In this document: in pieces, positions 27,516 through 36,297 of the stretch
Position numbering within the stretch: position 1 is the stretch's first letter
Layout of the letters: the number at the start of each line of letters is the position of its first letter
Origin: an uncultured Mycoplasmatota bacterium
Lineage (GTDB): Bacteria > Bacillota_I > Bacilli_A > RF39 > UBA660
Assembly: GCA_900556025.1 (NCBI GenBank)
Contig: USNG01000002.1
Coordinates: forward strand, 1 to 63,307
Reading direction: 5' to 3'
DNA: 63,307 nucleotides
The notes under the pieces: model-generated
The model's input: the letters and a program-made list of their open reading frames with translations, nothing else
Told to the model about the DNA's origin: nothing
Database searches by the model: none
Made by a program: the position numbers and the translations under genes

Positions 27516-28766
27516 ATGAGAAAAAATTATATTAAAATGAATGATAATCATTATTTATCATTAGGAAATTTTATAAAGATAGTTAAAGAAGTATCATCTA
27601 ATTCTAATGCTTCACAAATAGAGATATTTTCTAGTATATTTGGTATTAATGATATAAATACTACTACTGTTAATAATTATTGCATTGGTATTAGAGCTAT
27701 AGGACTTGAATATAAAAAGATATTTAATGATATATATGAAGAAAATGGAATAGATTTAATTAAAATAGTTTTATCTATAATGAGTATTCTTGATAATAAA
27801 GTTTATGTATTTGATGAAAATTCAGTTGACTTAATTAATTCTAATAAGAATATTGATAAAGTTATTAATGAGTTATTAACTATTGCTTCTGATGATGAAA
27901 ATATTAGTAAACAATTTATTAACAGTTTAAATGATAAAGATAATTATAATAAATTTATTTGTATGTTGAGATATACGATTATTGAAAATAAACAACCTAT
28001 TTATACACAAGATATTAACATTAAAATTAATAAGAAGGAACTTGATGATTATTTAAAAGTTAAATTATATTATGGTCAAAGTTATATTAGTTCATTGATA
28101 TATTTAGCTAAACAAAATAATATGTATGCTTGTGCTGAGCTTGGCTCTTTAGAGTATGATGGATTAGTTAGTGGTGAGGTTAATTATAATGCTTCTTTTG
28201 ATTATTATATGTCTGCGGCTAAAAAAGATCATCCTAAAGCTTGTTGGATGATTGCTAATATGATACTAAATAAAAGAGTTGAATATGATTTTGATATTAT
28301 GTGGAAATATTTAAATAAATCTATTTCTTTAGGTAGTGCTGCTGGATATAATACACTAGGGCTATGTTATTTGAGAGGAATTACTCCATCAAAAGAGATA
28401 GATATAAAAAAGGCTCGTCATTATTTTGAATTAGCTAGTGATATGGGATATGTATTTGCTTTTAATAATCTTGGAAAAATATATGAGAAAGATGATATTA
28501 ATGAAGCAATAAAATATTATAAAATAGCTGCTGATATGGGAGATAGTTGGGCATTAAATAAAGTAGGTGAATACTATAGAAAGAATGGTAACTTTAGTCT
28601 TGCATTCATGTATTATTCAAAAGCTATTGAATGTCCACTTAGTGAAAGAAATAAATATGCATATTATAATTTAGCAAAATATTATTATGAAAATGGATGT
28701 AAGGAATTAAATATTTCTAAAGACTTAGAGAAAGCACATGAATACCTAGAAATATTTAATCAATAA
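27516..28766 (+). CDS. Sel1-repeat protein
   Basis: The C-terminal two thirds (from about residue 190) is a run of about six Sel1/TPR-like repeats, with motifs such as DYYMSAAKKDHPKACWMIA, AAGYNTLGLCYLRG and ALNKVGEYYR. These build a helical solenoid for protein-protein contacts. The N-terminal part is helical, with an HTH-like look (ASQIEIFSSIFGINDINTTTVNNY) and could be a scaffold or regulator. ATG 27516 lies exactly seven bases after TATAAT (27504-27509) with no ribosome binding site, suggesting a leaderless message. Earlier in-frame ATGs lie in the operon terminator and are rejected. Confidence 0.7.
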   Translation: MRKNYIKMNDNHYLSLGNFIKIVKEVSSNSNASQIEIFSSIFGINDINTTTVNNYCIGIRAIGLEYKKIFNDIYEENGIDLIKIVLSIMSILDNKVYVFDENSVDLINSNKNIDKVINELLTIASDDENISKQFINSLNDKDNYNKFICMLRYTIIENKQPIYTQDINIKINKKELDDYLKVKLYYGQSYISSLIYLAKQNNMYACAELGSLEYDGLVSGEVNYNASFDYYMSAAKKDHPKACWMIANMILNKRVEYDFDIMWKYLNKSISLGSAAGYNTLGLCYLRGITPSKEIDIKKARHYFELASDMGYVFAFNNLGKIYEKDDINEAIKYYKIAADMGDSWALNKVGEYYRKNGNFSLAFMYYSKAIECPLSERNKYAYYNLAKYYYENGCKELNISKDLEKAHEYLEIFNQ

Positions 28767-28826
28767 TTAAACTATAGAGAAGAGTAATTTCTTCCTTTTT
28801 AAATTAATTAATGTTATAATTTTTAT

Positions 28827-30686
28827 ATGAAGAAAATAAAAAAATATTATATATTAATTCTTATGTTTGTGTATATTTTTTTGGAAGAAATATTATTTTC
28901 ATTATTTACATATAAAAATATCACAATTGAAATATTTTTATTTAGTTTATTATATTCATATGTATTTTACATTATATATTTAATTACTAATAAGAAATAT
29001 ACACTATATTTTATAAATGCTTTTGTACTTTTGATTTTTTTGTCAAATTATTTGTATTATGTAAATTATTTATCTTTTATAAAAACAGATGTTTTCCTTA
29101 AATCATTTAATGTAATATATTTTTCAGATAATATTTTAGAGTTAATTAAGAATAATTTTATATATTTAATACTACTTATAATTCCTTTTATGTTCGTGGA
29201 CTATTTAATATATAAATGTGACTATAAGAGTAAATTTAGTTACAAGAAAGTTTTAATTATATTATTATTATATTTTATACCAATAATGTCTATTTTGATA
29301 TTTGATTCTAATGACATATATTCTAAAAAAAATTTGTATTTTAATATTAACTTTGCTGATAAAAATTTAAGTTCTTTTGGACTTTTAACATCAGTTAGAT
29401 TAGATGTAGGAAGATATATATTTGGTTTTAAAGATAAGAATGGTAATATAGTAGTAAATAAAAATAATTATTCTATAAGTGAGTATAATATTACTGAACT
29501 TAGATATAAATATAGTGATAATTCTGACATTAATGAAATAAATGAATATATTAAGAATGTTGAACCTACTAAAAAAAATATATATACAGGAATATTAAAA
29601 GATAAAAATCTAATATTTATATTAGCAGAATCATTTAATTCTGTAGCAATTAATAAAGAAATTACTCCTAATTTGTATAAATTATTTAGTGAAGGTTTTA
29701 CTTTTGACAATTTCTATAATCCTTTGTATCCAGTTAGTACTGCTGATGGACAATATTTAAGTGATATTTCATTGTTTCCATCCGATATGGTTCATAGTTT
29801 AGAAAATTGCAATAGTAACTATTATCCTTATTCTTTAGGTAATGTTTTTAAAAAAATAAATTATAATACTTTTAGTTACCATAATTATAAATATGATTAT
29901 TATAGTAGAGATAAGTATTACTCTAATATGGGATTTGATGTTTATAAGGGAATAGGTAATGGCTTATCAATGGAAGATACTAGAAGTGATTATGATATGG
30001 TTAAGTCTAGTATAAGTGAATATATTGATAAAGATAGATTTTTAACTTATTATTTAACTATGTCTGGTCATGCTCCATATAATAAGGACAATAATTTGTC
30101 TGTTAAAAATTTGAAATTATTAGAAAAGTATGATTATAGTGATAATGTTAAATATTATTTATCTACTCAAATAGAACTTGATAAAATGATTGGGTTATTA
30201 TTTGAAGAATTAAATAAGTTTAATAAATTAGATGATACTGTTATTGTTTTAATTCCAGATCATGTTCCTTATGGTCTTACACTTGAAGAAATGAATGAAA
30301 TATCTGATATAAAAAGAGACAATGAATTTGAAAAATATAGATCTAGTTTAGTTATATATAATCAAAATATAAATAAATATAAAAATAGTGATAATTATTG
30401 TTCTAATATTGATATTTTACCAACTTTATTAAATTTATTTGGAGTAGAGTATGATTCTAGATTATTTATGGGTAAAGATATATTGTCTAATGGAGATGGA
30501 ATGGTTGTTTTTGGAAATAGAAATATAGTAACTAAAGATTATAAGTATTCAAATATGAAGGATATTATATATGGTGAAATAGATGAAACTGAAATAAATA
30601 AATTAAAAAAAGATATATATATGAAATATAGAATTTCTAGATTGATGTTAGAGAATGATTATTATAATTATTTATTTAATGATTGA
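28827..30686 (+). CDS. LtaS-like membrane sulfatase (phosphoglycerol transferase family)
   Basis: Five N-terminal membrane segments (residues 1-165) precede a large extracellular alkaline-phosphatase-fold domain. Metal and catalytic features are visible: LIFILAESFNS near residue 265, a nucleophile region PVSTADGQYLSD, FLTYYLTMSGHAPY, and VLIPDHVPYG near residue 480. LtaS-type enzymes polymerise glycerol phosphate from phosphatidylglycerol onto a glycolipid anchor; related enzymes modify other polymers, so the product is not certain. The ATG lies seven bases after TATAAT (28815-28820) with no ribosome binding site, again a leaderless arrangement. The UgtP-like enzyme at 4226 could supply the anchor. 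Confidence 0.8.
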   Translation: MKKIKKYYILILMFVYIFLEEILFSLFTYKNITIEIFLFSLLYSYVFYIIYLITNKKYTLYFINAFVLLIFLSNYLYYVNYLSFIKTDVFLKSFNVIYFSDNILELIKNNFIYLILLIIPFMFVDYLIYKCDYKSKFSYKKVLIILLLYFIPIMSILIFDSNDIYSKKNLYFNINFADKNLSSFGLLTSVRLDVGRYIFGFKDKNGNIVVNKNNYSISEYNITELRYKYSDNSDINEINEYIKNVEPTKKNIYTGILKDKNLIFILAESFNSVAINKEITPNLYKLFSEGFTFDNFYNPLYPVSTADGQYLSDISLFPSDMVHSLENCNSNYYPYSLGNVFKKINYNTFSYHNYKYDYYSRDKYYSNMGFDVYKGIGNGLSMEDTRSDYDMVKSSISEYIDKDRFLTYYLTMSGHAPYNKDNNLSVKNLKLLEKYDYSDNVKYYLSTQIELDKMIGLLFEELNKFNKLDDTVIVLIPDHVPYGLTLEEMNEISDIKRDNEFEKYRSSLVIYNQNINKYKNSDNYCSNIDILPTLLNLFGVEYDSRLFMGKDILSNGDGMVVFGNRNIVTKDYKYSNMKDIIYGEIDETEINKLKKDIYMKYRISRLMLENDYYNYLFND

Positions 30687-30728
30687 TTTAATTATAAAAA
30701 TAATTATATAATAATAGAGAGGTGAATA

Positions 30729-31952
30729 ATGAAAAAGAAAGGTTTTACATTAGTTGAATTATTAGCTGTAATTGCAATACTATCAATTTTGGTTATAATT
30801 GCATTACCTAATATAGTTGGTATGTTTACAAAAGCTAAAAAAGATTTATTTTTGACGGAGGTTAAGACATTATATAAGGAAAGTGCTAATAAATTTATTA
30901 GTAATAGTATGAGTGGATCTAGTTCACAAAATATCTATTGTAAAAGTGCATCTGATGATATTAGTCCTATTGATGTTACAACAAGTGATGTGTATTATTA
31001 TATTGAAAAAGATAGTTCTGGAGTAACTAAAAAAATTGTTGTGTGGAATGGTCAAGGTTTTGTTTCAAAACAAGTAGGAGAAAAAGTTAATCTTAATGAT
31101 ATTACTATAGACTCATTAGAAGAAATGGATACTAGTGATGTAACTTGTGATAATGTTTTAACTAAATTGAATGTTATTCCAAAATTAAGTAAAAGTTATA
31201 CAGTTGTTGCTTCTTCAGGTATTGTATCATCTTATATTGGAATTAATGCATTTATTAATGATTCAAGTTCAAATCCTGATTTTAATAAAGTAAAATATGT
31301 CATATATAGAAAAATAAAAAGATCAAATAGTAAAGAAACAGATACAGAATTTAAAAAAATATATGAAGTTGTGCAAACGAATAAATCAGAAGATTTTTCT
31401 TTAGAATATGATGATAAGGATACTGATTCTTCTGATGATGTTGAATATAGGGTTGAAGTGTATACAGATAGTGGCATTAAAATTGGTGAAATATCTACAA
31501 CATATATATATTGTTTTGTTGCTGGTACTAAAGTTAAAACAGAAAGTGGCTTTAAGAACATTGAGGATATAAAAGTAGGAGAAAAAGTATATTCATATAA
31601 TTTAGAAAATAATGAGTTAGAATTAAAGACTGTAACGCATTTAATTAAAAGTTCTACTATTGATACATATAAAATGACAATAGGTGGTAAAACAGTTGAA
31701 ATGTCACCTAAACATCAAATATATATTGTTGATAAGGGATGGATAAGAGCTTATGATGTAAAAGTAGGTGATTTAATGTTATCTTCAAATAATGAGAAAA
31801 TTGAAATAACAAATATAGAATATAAAAAATATGATGAGCCAATTAATACTTACAATTTAACAGTAGATGGTAATAGTAATTATTTTGTTACTGATATACA
31901 AGTTTTAGTACATAATTTACCATCCTTAAACATATTAGAAAGAGAAAAGTAA
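30729..31952 (+). CDS. Type IV prepilin fused to a C-terminal Hint/intein-like domain
   Basis: Residues 1-30 are a textbook class III/type IV prepilin signal: MKKKG, then Phe6 as the new N-terminus, Glu10 at position +5, and a long hydrophobic helix. Residues 30-255 form a soluble pilin-like and linker region with two Cys (71, 140). From Cys262 to Asn396 is a Hint autoprocessing domain: block A CFVAGTKVKT, VGEKVYSY, block B-type MSPKHQIYIV (His329), WIRAYDVKVGD and the terminal VLVHN (His395-Asn396). Only 11 residues follow. This matches an A-type bacterial intein-like domain. It could cleave or re-ligate the pilin after assembly, or attach it to another molecule. RBS GAGAGGTGA. No pilus assembly genes lie nearby. 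Confidence 0.9.
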   Translation: MKKKGFTLVELLAVIAILSILVIIALPNIVGMFTKAKKDLFLTEVKTLYKESANKFISNSMSGSSSQNIYCKSASDDISPIDVTTSDVYYYIEKDSSGVTKKIVVWNGQGFVSKQVGEKVNLNDITIDSLEEMDTSDVTCDNVLTKLNVIPKLSKSYTVVASSGIVSSYIGINAFINDSSSNPDFNKVKYVIYRKIKRSNSKETDTEFKKIYEVVQTNKSEDFSLEYDDKDTDSSDDVEYRVEVYTDSGIKIGEISTTYIYCFVAGTKVKTESGFKNIEDIKVGEKVYSYNLENNELELKTVTHLIKSSTIDTYKMTIGGKTVEMSPKHQIYIVDKGWIRAYDVKVGDLMLSSNNEKIEITNIEYKKYDEPINTYNLTVDGNSNYFVTDIQVLVHNLPSLNILEREK

Positions 31953-31971
31953 AAATTACTTTTCTCTTTTT
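31941..31971. terminator. Terminator of the prepilin-Hint gene
   Basis: A 12-bp perfect stem (AGAGAAAAGTAA with TTACTTTTCTCT) with a 3-base loop and T run. It overlaps the stop codon and can also serve the convergent gene. Confidence 0.85.
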
Positions 31972-31979
31972 GTGTACTT

Positions 31980-32681
31980 TTATATTTCTATGTGAATAGT
32001 TGTGTTTTTATATTTTAAATCAAATGTTTTAGTGTCTTTTGGTACTTCAAATGTAAAGTTACCTTGTACTTTAGTGTTTGGTTCAATTACTTTGTTGATG
32101 TGACTATCTATGTCATCAAACCATGTAACATTATTTTGAACAACTCCATCTACAATACAACTGATTTCACTATCAAAAATAAATATTTCTTCTTTATCTA
32201 GATTTTCTAAAAGAATATGAAATGTATAGAATGTATATCCTTCTTTTGGATCTTTAAACATTAATTCATTTCTTTCTTTTACATCATCACATTTTATTGT
32301 ATATTTTGAAGAAGTTGCTTCTTCGTTAAATTTAACTGTGATAGGATTTTCATTATCTTTCTTATTAATGTTTGATGGATTAAGTTTATGCATATTGATA
32401 GTCGTATAAATTATTAATCCTATTGAAAGAAAAATTATTATTGCTGATATAACTTTAACAATAATTGCAAATTTGCTTGTATGAATTAGTGTGTCTTTTA
32501 CAACATTTTTAAGTTCTATATTTGCTTCTTTATTCTTTAAATCTAAATCTTTTTCTTTTTCAAATATTTCTTTTAGTTTTATATAATCTTTATTATTTTT
32601 ATATGGGGCTTTACAGTTTGGACATTTTGAATCTTTATCTATGTTTATGCTTGACCCACAATGTTCACATATTATTTTCAT
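31980..32681 (-). CDS. Zinc-ribbon membrane protein with extracellular Ig-like domain
   Basis: The N-terminus is a zinc ribbon with two CxxC pairs (CEHC and CPNC, residues 5-24), followed by a charged helical stretch and one membrane segment (about 75-97). An extracytoplasmic beta domain (115-233) resembles the DUF4352/TRF2-like Ig fold (YTFYTFHILLENLDKEE, then VQGNFTFEVP). Such proteins are common in Firmicutes and generally uncharacterised. The ATG lies 10 bp after the murD stop in the same direction, so it is probably the second gene of a murD transcript. Confidence 0.65.
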   Translation of the reverse strand: MKIICEHCGSSINIDKDSKCPNCKAPYKNNKDYIKLKEIFEKEKDLDLKNKEANIELKNVVKDTLIHTSKFAIIVKVISAIIIFLSIGLIIYTTINMHKLNPSNINKKDNENPITVKFNEEATSSKYTIKCDDVKERNELMFKDPKEGYTFYTFHILLENLDKEEIFIFDSEISCIVDGVVQNNVTWFDDIDSHINKVIEPNTKVQGNFTFEVPKDTKTFDLKYKNTTIHIEI

Positions 32682-32690
32682 TAAATACTC

Positions 32691-34028
32691 CTATAAATTT
32701 TTAACTAATTCTTTGAATTCTGTTCCTCTATCTTCAAAACATTTATATTGATCCCAAGATGCACTACCTGGACTTAATAATATAACATCTCCTTTAGAAC
32801 TATGTTCATTTGCTAAAGCAACTGCTTCTTTTAAATTTTCTACTACAAATGTTTCAATATTTAGTGAATCCATTTCTTCTTTTATTCTGTTTTTATTTTC
32901 TCCAAAACATATAACTAGCTTTGTATTTTTTAGATAATCTTTTAAATCTAAGAAGTTTTGGTGTCTTTCTAATCCACCTAAAAGTAAAACAGTTGGTTTA
33001 TTGAAAGCTGATAATGCTATTTGAGTTGATGTTATATTAGTTGCTTTAGAATCGTTATAAAATTCTTTTCCATTTAGAGTTCTTACATATTCTATTCTGT
33101 GTTCTACACTTGTAAATTCTTTTAGTGTTTTTACTATTGTGTCATTATCAATATTTAATTCTTTTGATACCATAATTGCACACATAACATTTTCATAATT
33201 GTGTGCTCCTTGTAATTTTAAATCATGAACATTAATAATTTTCTCATCATAATAATAAATATCATCATCTTTTAAATAGCAGCCATCAATAATTTCTTTA
33301 CTAGAAAAATATTTTTTTGTACTTTTTATATCTTTTGTTATTCTGTATGCATCTTCATTACTATAGTTGATTATTGCTATGTTCTTTTTAGTGTGATTTT
33401 GAAACATTCTTAATTTTGTTTCATTATAATATTCTCGTGTTTTAAACATATCTAAGTGTGCTTCGAAAATATTTGTTAATACTGCAATATCTGGATTAAA
33501 ATCGTAGAAATCATGTAATTGTGGTACGCCAATTTCCATAATTAAGTAATCATTTTCTTTAATATTTTCTATTACTTCACATAATGGAAATCCTATATTA
33601 CCAGCTAAATGTGTTCTTCCTGGGAATGCATGAGAAACTATATCATATATAATAGATGTTGTAGTTGTTTTACCGTTAGTACCAGTTATTGCTACTAATT
33701 TAACACCTTTTGGTAATAAGTGATAAGCCATTTCAATTTCATTTATAACTTTAATATTGTGTTCTTCAGCATATTTTAAATATTTATGATCAAATTTTAT
33801 TCCTGGATTTTTAATTAAATAATCGAATGATTCATCGAATATGTCATCTGGATGACTACCCAATATTACTTTTACTCCAAGATCTTCTAATTCTTTAATA
33901 TGATCTTTATCTTGATTTTCATTTTTGTCATTTAATACAATTTCACAACCATGATGAGCAAGTACTCTAGCAGCTTGATATCCACTTCTTGCCATACCTA
34001 GTATGAATATTTTTTTATTATCAAACAT
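32691..34028 (-). CDS. murD: UDP-N-acetylmuramoylalanine-D-glutamate ligase
   Basis: MurD adds D-glutamate to UDP-MurNAc-Ala in the cytoplasmic stage of peptidoglycan synthesis. The N-terminal Rossmann domain starts ILGMARSGYQAAR. The central ATPase domain has GTNGKTTTTS (about residues 115-124) and MEIGVPQLHD, and the C-terminal ligase domain includes FYNDSKATN, LLLGG and LSPGSASWDQY. Length 445 is normal. AAGAGGTG precedes the ATG. It shows this organism makes a cell wall. Confidence 0.97.
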   Translation of the reverse strand: MFDNKKIFILGMARSGYQAARVLAHHGCEIVLNDKNENQDKDHIKELEDLGVKVILGSHPDDIFDESFDYLIKNPGIKFDHKYLKYAEEHNIKVINEIEMAYHLLPKGVKLVAITGTNGKTTTTSIIYDIVSHAFPGRTHLAGNIGFPLCEVIENIKENDYLIMEIGVPQLHDFYDFNPDIAVLTNIFEAHLDMFKTREYYNETKLRMFQNHTKKNIAIINYSNEDAYRITKDIKSTKKYFSSKEIIDGCYLKDDDIYYYDEKIINVHDLKLQGAHNYENVMCAIMVSKELNIDNDTIVKTLKEFTSVEHRIEYVRTLNGKEFYNDSKATNITSTQIALSAFNKPTVLLLGGLERHQNFLDLKDYLKNTKLVICFGENKNRIKEEMDSLNIETFVVENLKEAVALANEHSSKGDVILLSPGSASWDQYKCFEDRGTEFKELVKNL

Positions 34029-34104
34029 ATTACACCTCTTAATTAATTATACAACATAAATTGTCTAAATTGATAAATATATACACATTTTTACAAACTT
34101 ACAA

Positions 34105-34137
34105 TAAAAAAGTAACTATTTCGTAGCTACTTGTTTT
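34105..34137 (-). terminator. Terminator after the CmpB-like membrane protein
   Basis: AAGTAACTA and TAGCTACTT (34109-34117 and 34124-34132) pair with one mismatch; the A run at 34105-34111 gives the leftward U tract. It overlaps the gene's stop. Confidence 0.6.
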
Positions 34138-34807
34138 CAATTTTTTGAATAAAGTCTTCAAATCTTCTTCTAATTTCTTTATGAAATTCTGGAGATGCTT
34201 TAAATATTCTTTTAGAGAAGTAATTTTTATAAAACATCTTTTTAATTTTATCTTTTATTTCACTTGTATTATCTAAATTCTTATATTTGATAGAAAGATT
34301 TTTAATTTTAAATATTGTATTAAATGATATTATAGAGTCTATTATGAATATAGTTATTAATGTGTAGAATAAAATATTTATTGTTTTGATACTTAATGCT
34401 GAATATATTTTAAAGAAGAATGGATTCATAAATTTTATTAATAAGAATCCTAATACTCCGAATGCTAAGCAATTACTTAGACATATTCTTCCGTTTAAAT
34501 TAAATTTATGTTTTGAATAATCCCACCATCTAGCATGAAACATTTTTTCCATAATATAACTAGTTGCGTATTCTCCAATACTACATACGATTATACATAG
34601 TAGAAATAATAATATATTAGATTTAACATTATTTAATAATAAAATCATAGCAACAGAACAGTAACCATATATAGGACAATATGGGCCTATTAAAAAGCCT
34701 CTATTAACGAATTTCTTTGTATCTGGATAAGTAACAATTACTTCCATAATCCATCCTAAACATGAATATGTTAAAAATAATAAAAAGTATATTTGAAAAT
34801 TATGCAT
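34127..34807 (-). CDS. Multi-pass membrane protein, putative ABC_trans_CmpB (PF06541) family
   Basis: About five membrane segments fill residues 1-165, followed by a basic cytoplasmic tail. The signature FLTYSCLGWIMEVI near the N-terminus, then KKFVNRGFLIGPYCPIYG and ARWWDYSKHKFNLNGRICL, match the family annotated as putative type IV ABC-transporter components. No ATPase is adjacent, so transport is not established. Its start overlaps the upstream HD gene stop by 8 bp, indicating coupling. Confidence 0.72.
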   Translation of the reverse strand: MHNFQIYFLLFLTYSCLGWIMEVIVTYPDTKKFVNRGFLIGPYCPIYGYCSVAMILLLNNVKSNILLFLLCIIVCSIGEYATSYIMEKMFHARWWDYSKHKFNLNGRICLSNCLAFGVLGFLLIKFMNPFFFKIYSALSIKTINILFYTLITIFIIDSIISFNTIFKIKNLSIKYKNLDNTSEIKDKIKKMFYKNYFSKRIFKASPEFHKEIRRRFEDFIQKIENK

Positions 34808-35300
34808 TTTTTACCTTCTTTCTTTTAAAACCTAAATATTTTGGTAATGATTTTGGATGTTTTAGTACCTTTAGTGAACATTTTTTATCTATTAAAGTTA
34901 CTACCCATGTTTCTTTATATTTAGGTAATTTTATATTTAATGGAAACATATGTTTTAAGATTATATCTTCAATTTTTTTGTTCATAAGATGTGGGAAAAC
35001 TTTTCTTGAATTGTTTAATGCTTCTCTTGCGTGAATAAATCCATGCATTTTGAAAAAACTTTTTTTGGTATGTGATTCTTGCCATGGATTATAATAAAAA
35101 TCATGTAATAAAGCACCTATTGAAATATCTCTACAGTTTAAATTATGTTTTTTAGCATATAAATATGAATTATAAGCTACTTCTAAAGAATGATCATATA
35201 CACTTTCATTTTCATGATGCATATATTTCTTTCTTTTTATAAATTCTTTGTTATTTAAAATCTCATTTACATAATCTAAAAACTCTTTATCGTATGTCAT
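34800..35300 (-). CDS. HD-domain phosphohydrolase
   Basis: The 166-residue protein has a standard small HD domain: YDHSLEVAY with the first His, GALLHDFYYNP with the His-Asp dyad (about residues 64-65), a later HGFIHAREAL and a final LIDKKCSL Asp. This is the size and pattern of phosphohydrolases acting on nucleotides or phosphorylated alcohols; the substrate is unknown. A basic C-terminal tail is unusual. It is coupled to the membrane protein downstream by an 8-bp overlap. Confidence 0.78.
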   Translation of the reverse strand: MTYDKEFLDYVNEILNNKEFIKRKKYMHHENESVYDHSLEVAYNSYLYAKKHNLNCRDISIGALLHDFYYNPWQESHTKKSFFKMHGFIHAREALNNSRKVFPHLMNKKIEDIILKHMFPLNIKLPKYKETWVVTLIDKKCSLKVLKHPKSLPKYLGFKRKKVKNA

Positions 35301-35396
35301 ATTTTCTCCTTATTGACACTTTATAAGTATATCAAATTTAAACTAATATTAAAATACTTTATTTTTGTGATAAAATATATTTATTAAGGAGATATT

Positions 35397-36269
35397 ATGG
35401 AAAATAAAAAATCAATAGTATATTTTAGTAGTAATATTAGTGGTGAAGAGTTAGAAAAGATAGTTGAAAAGCTTGATTTTAAACCTACTGGTAAAGTCGC
35501 TATTAAGGTACATAGTGGTGAAAAGGGAAATCAAAATTTTATTAAGCCAGAGTTTTATAAGGAATTAGTTAATCATTATGATGGTACTATTGTTGAATGT
35601 AATACTGCTTATGGTGGTGAAAGAAATACCAGTAAAAAACATACAAAGTTATTAGAAGAAAATGGTTGGTCTAAATTATATAATGTAGATTTGCTTGATA
35701 AGGATGAAGAGAAAGAATTAGAAATACCTAATGGAAAGAAAATAAAGAAAAACTTTGTAGGAGCTAATATGTTTAATTATGGCTCTATGATAGTTGTTTC
35801 TCATTTCAAAGGTCATCCAATGGGTGGATATGGAGGAGCATTAAAAAATATTTCTATAGGTCTTGCTTCTAGTCATGGAAAAGCATATATTCATGGAGTA
35901 GGTAAACCTGAAGATCTATGGACTGCTGATCATGTTTCATTCTTAGAATCAATTGCTGATGCTGCTAGTAGTGTAGTAAGTCATTTTAAAGATAAGATTG
36001 TATATGTTAATATAATGAAAAATATGTCAGTTGATTGTGATTGTTGCGCTGTTGCTGAAGATCCTTGTATGAAAGATATTGGAATTTTAGCATCAATTGA
36101 TCCAGTTGCTCTTGACAAAGCATGTCTTGATTTAGTATATTCTTCTGATGATCCAGGAAAAGATCATTTAATAGAAAGAATTGAATCAAGAAATGGTATT
36201 CATACTACATTATCTGCTGAAAGTTTAGGTGTGGGTACTACAAATTATGAACTAATAAAAATAGATTAA
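35397..36269 (+). CDS. DUF362 family protein
   Basis: The sequence begins with a VAIKVHSGEKGN strand-loop and contains the DUF362 hallmarks VVSHFKGHPMGGYGGALKNISIG and a Cys-rich CDCCAVAEDPC segment (about residues 214-225) that could bind an iron-sulfur cluster or metal. Length is 290 residues, without the extra ferredoxin domain that some relatives carry. The function is not established; the family has been linked to redox or metal-dependent chemistry. It is followed after 28 bp by the CBS-pyrophosphatase gene, probably in one transcript. Confidence 0.8.
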   Translation: MENKKSIVYFSSNISGEELEKIVEKLDFKPTGKVAIKVHSGEKGNQNFIKPEFYKELVNHYDGTIVECNTAYGGERNTSKKHTKLLEENGWSKLYNVDLLDKDEEKELEIPNGKKIKKNFVGANMFNYGSMIVVSHFKGHPMGGYGGALKNISIGLASSHGKAYIHGVGKPEDLWTADHVSFLESIADAASSVVSHFKDKIVYVNIMKNMSVDCDCCAVAEDPCMKDIGILASIDPVALDKACLDLVYSSDDPGKDHLIERIESRNGIHTTLSAESLGVGTTNYELIKID

Positions 36270-36297
36270 GTAGGTTTTATAAAAAGGGGAAATTATT

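Noticed and set aside
30687..30728. TAATTAT/ATAATTA hairpin before the prepilin gene as a regulatory element
   Set aside because: Simple AT palindromes are expected by chance at this base composition, and no partner regulator is visible.
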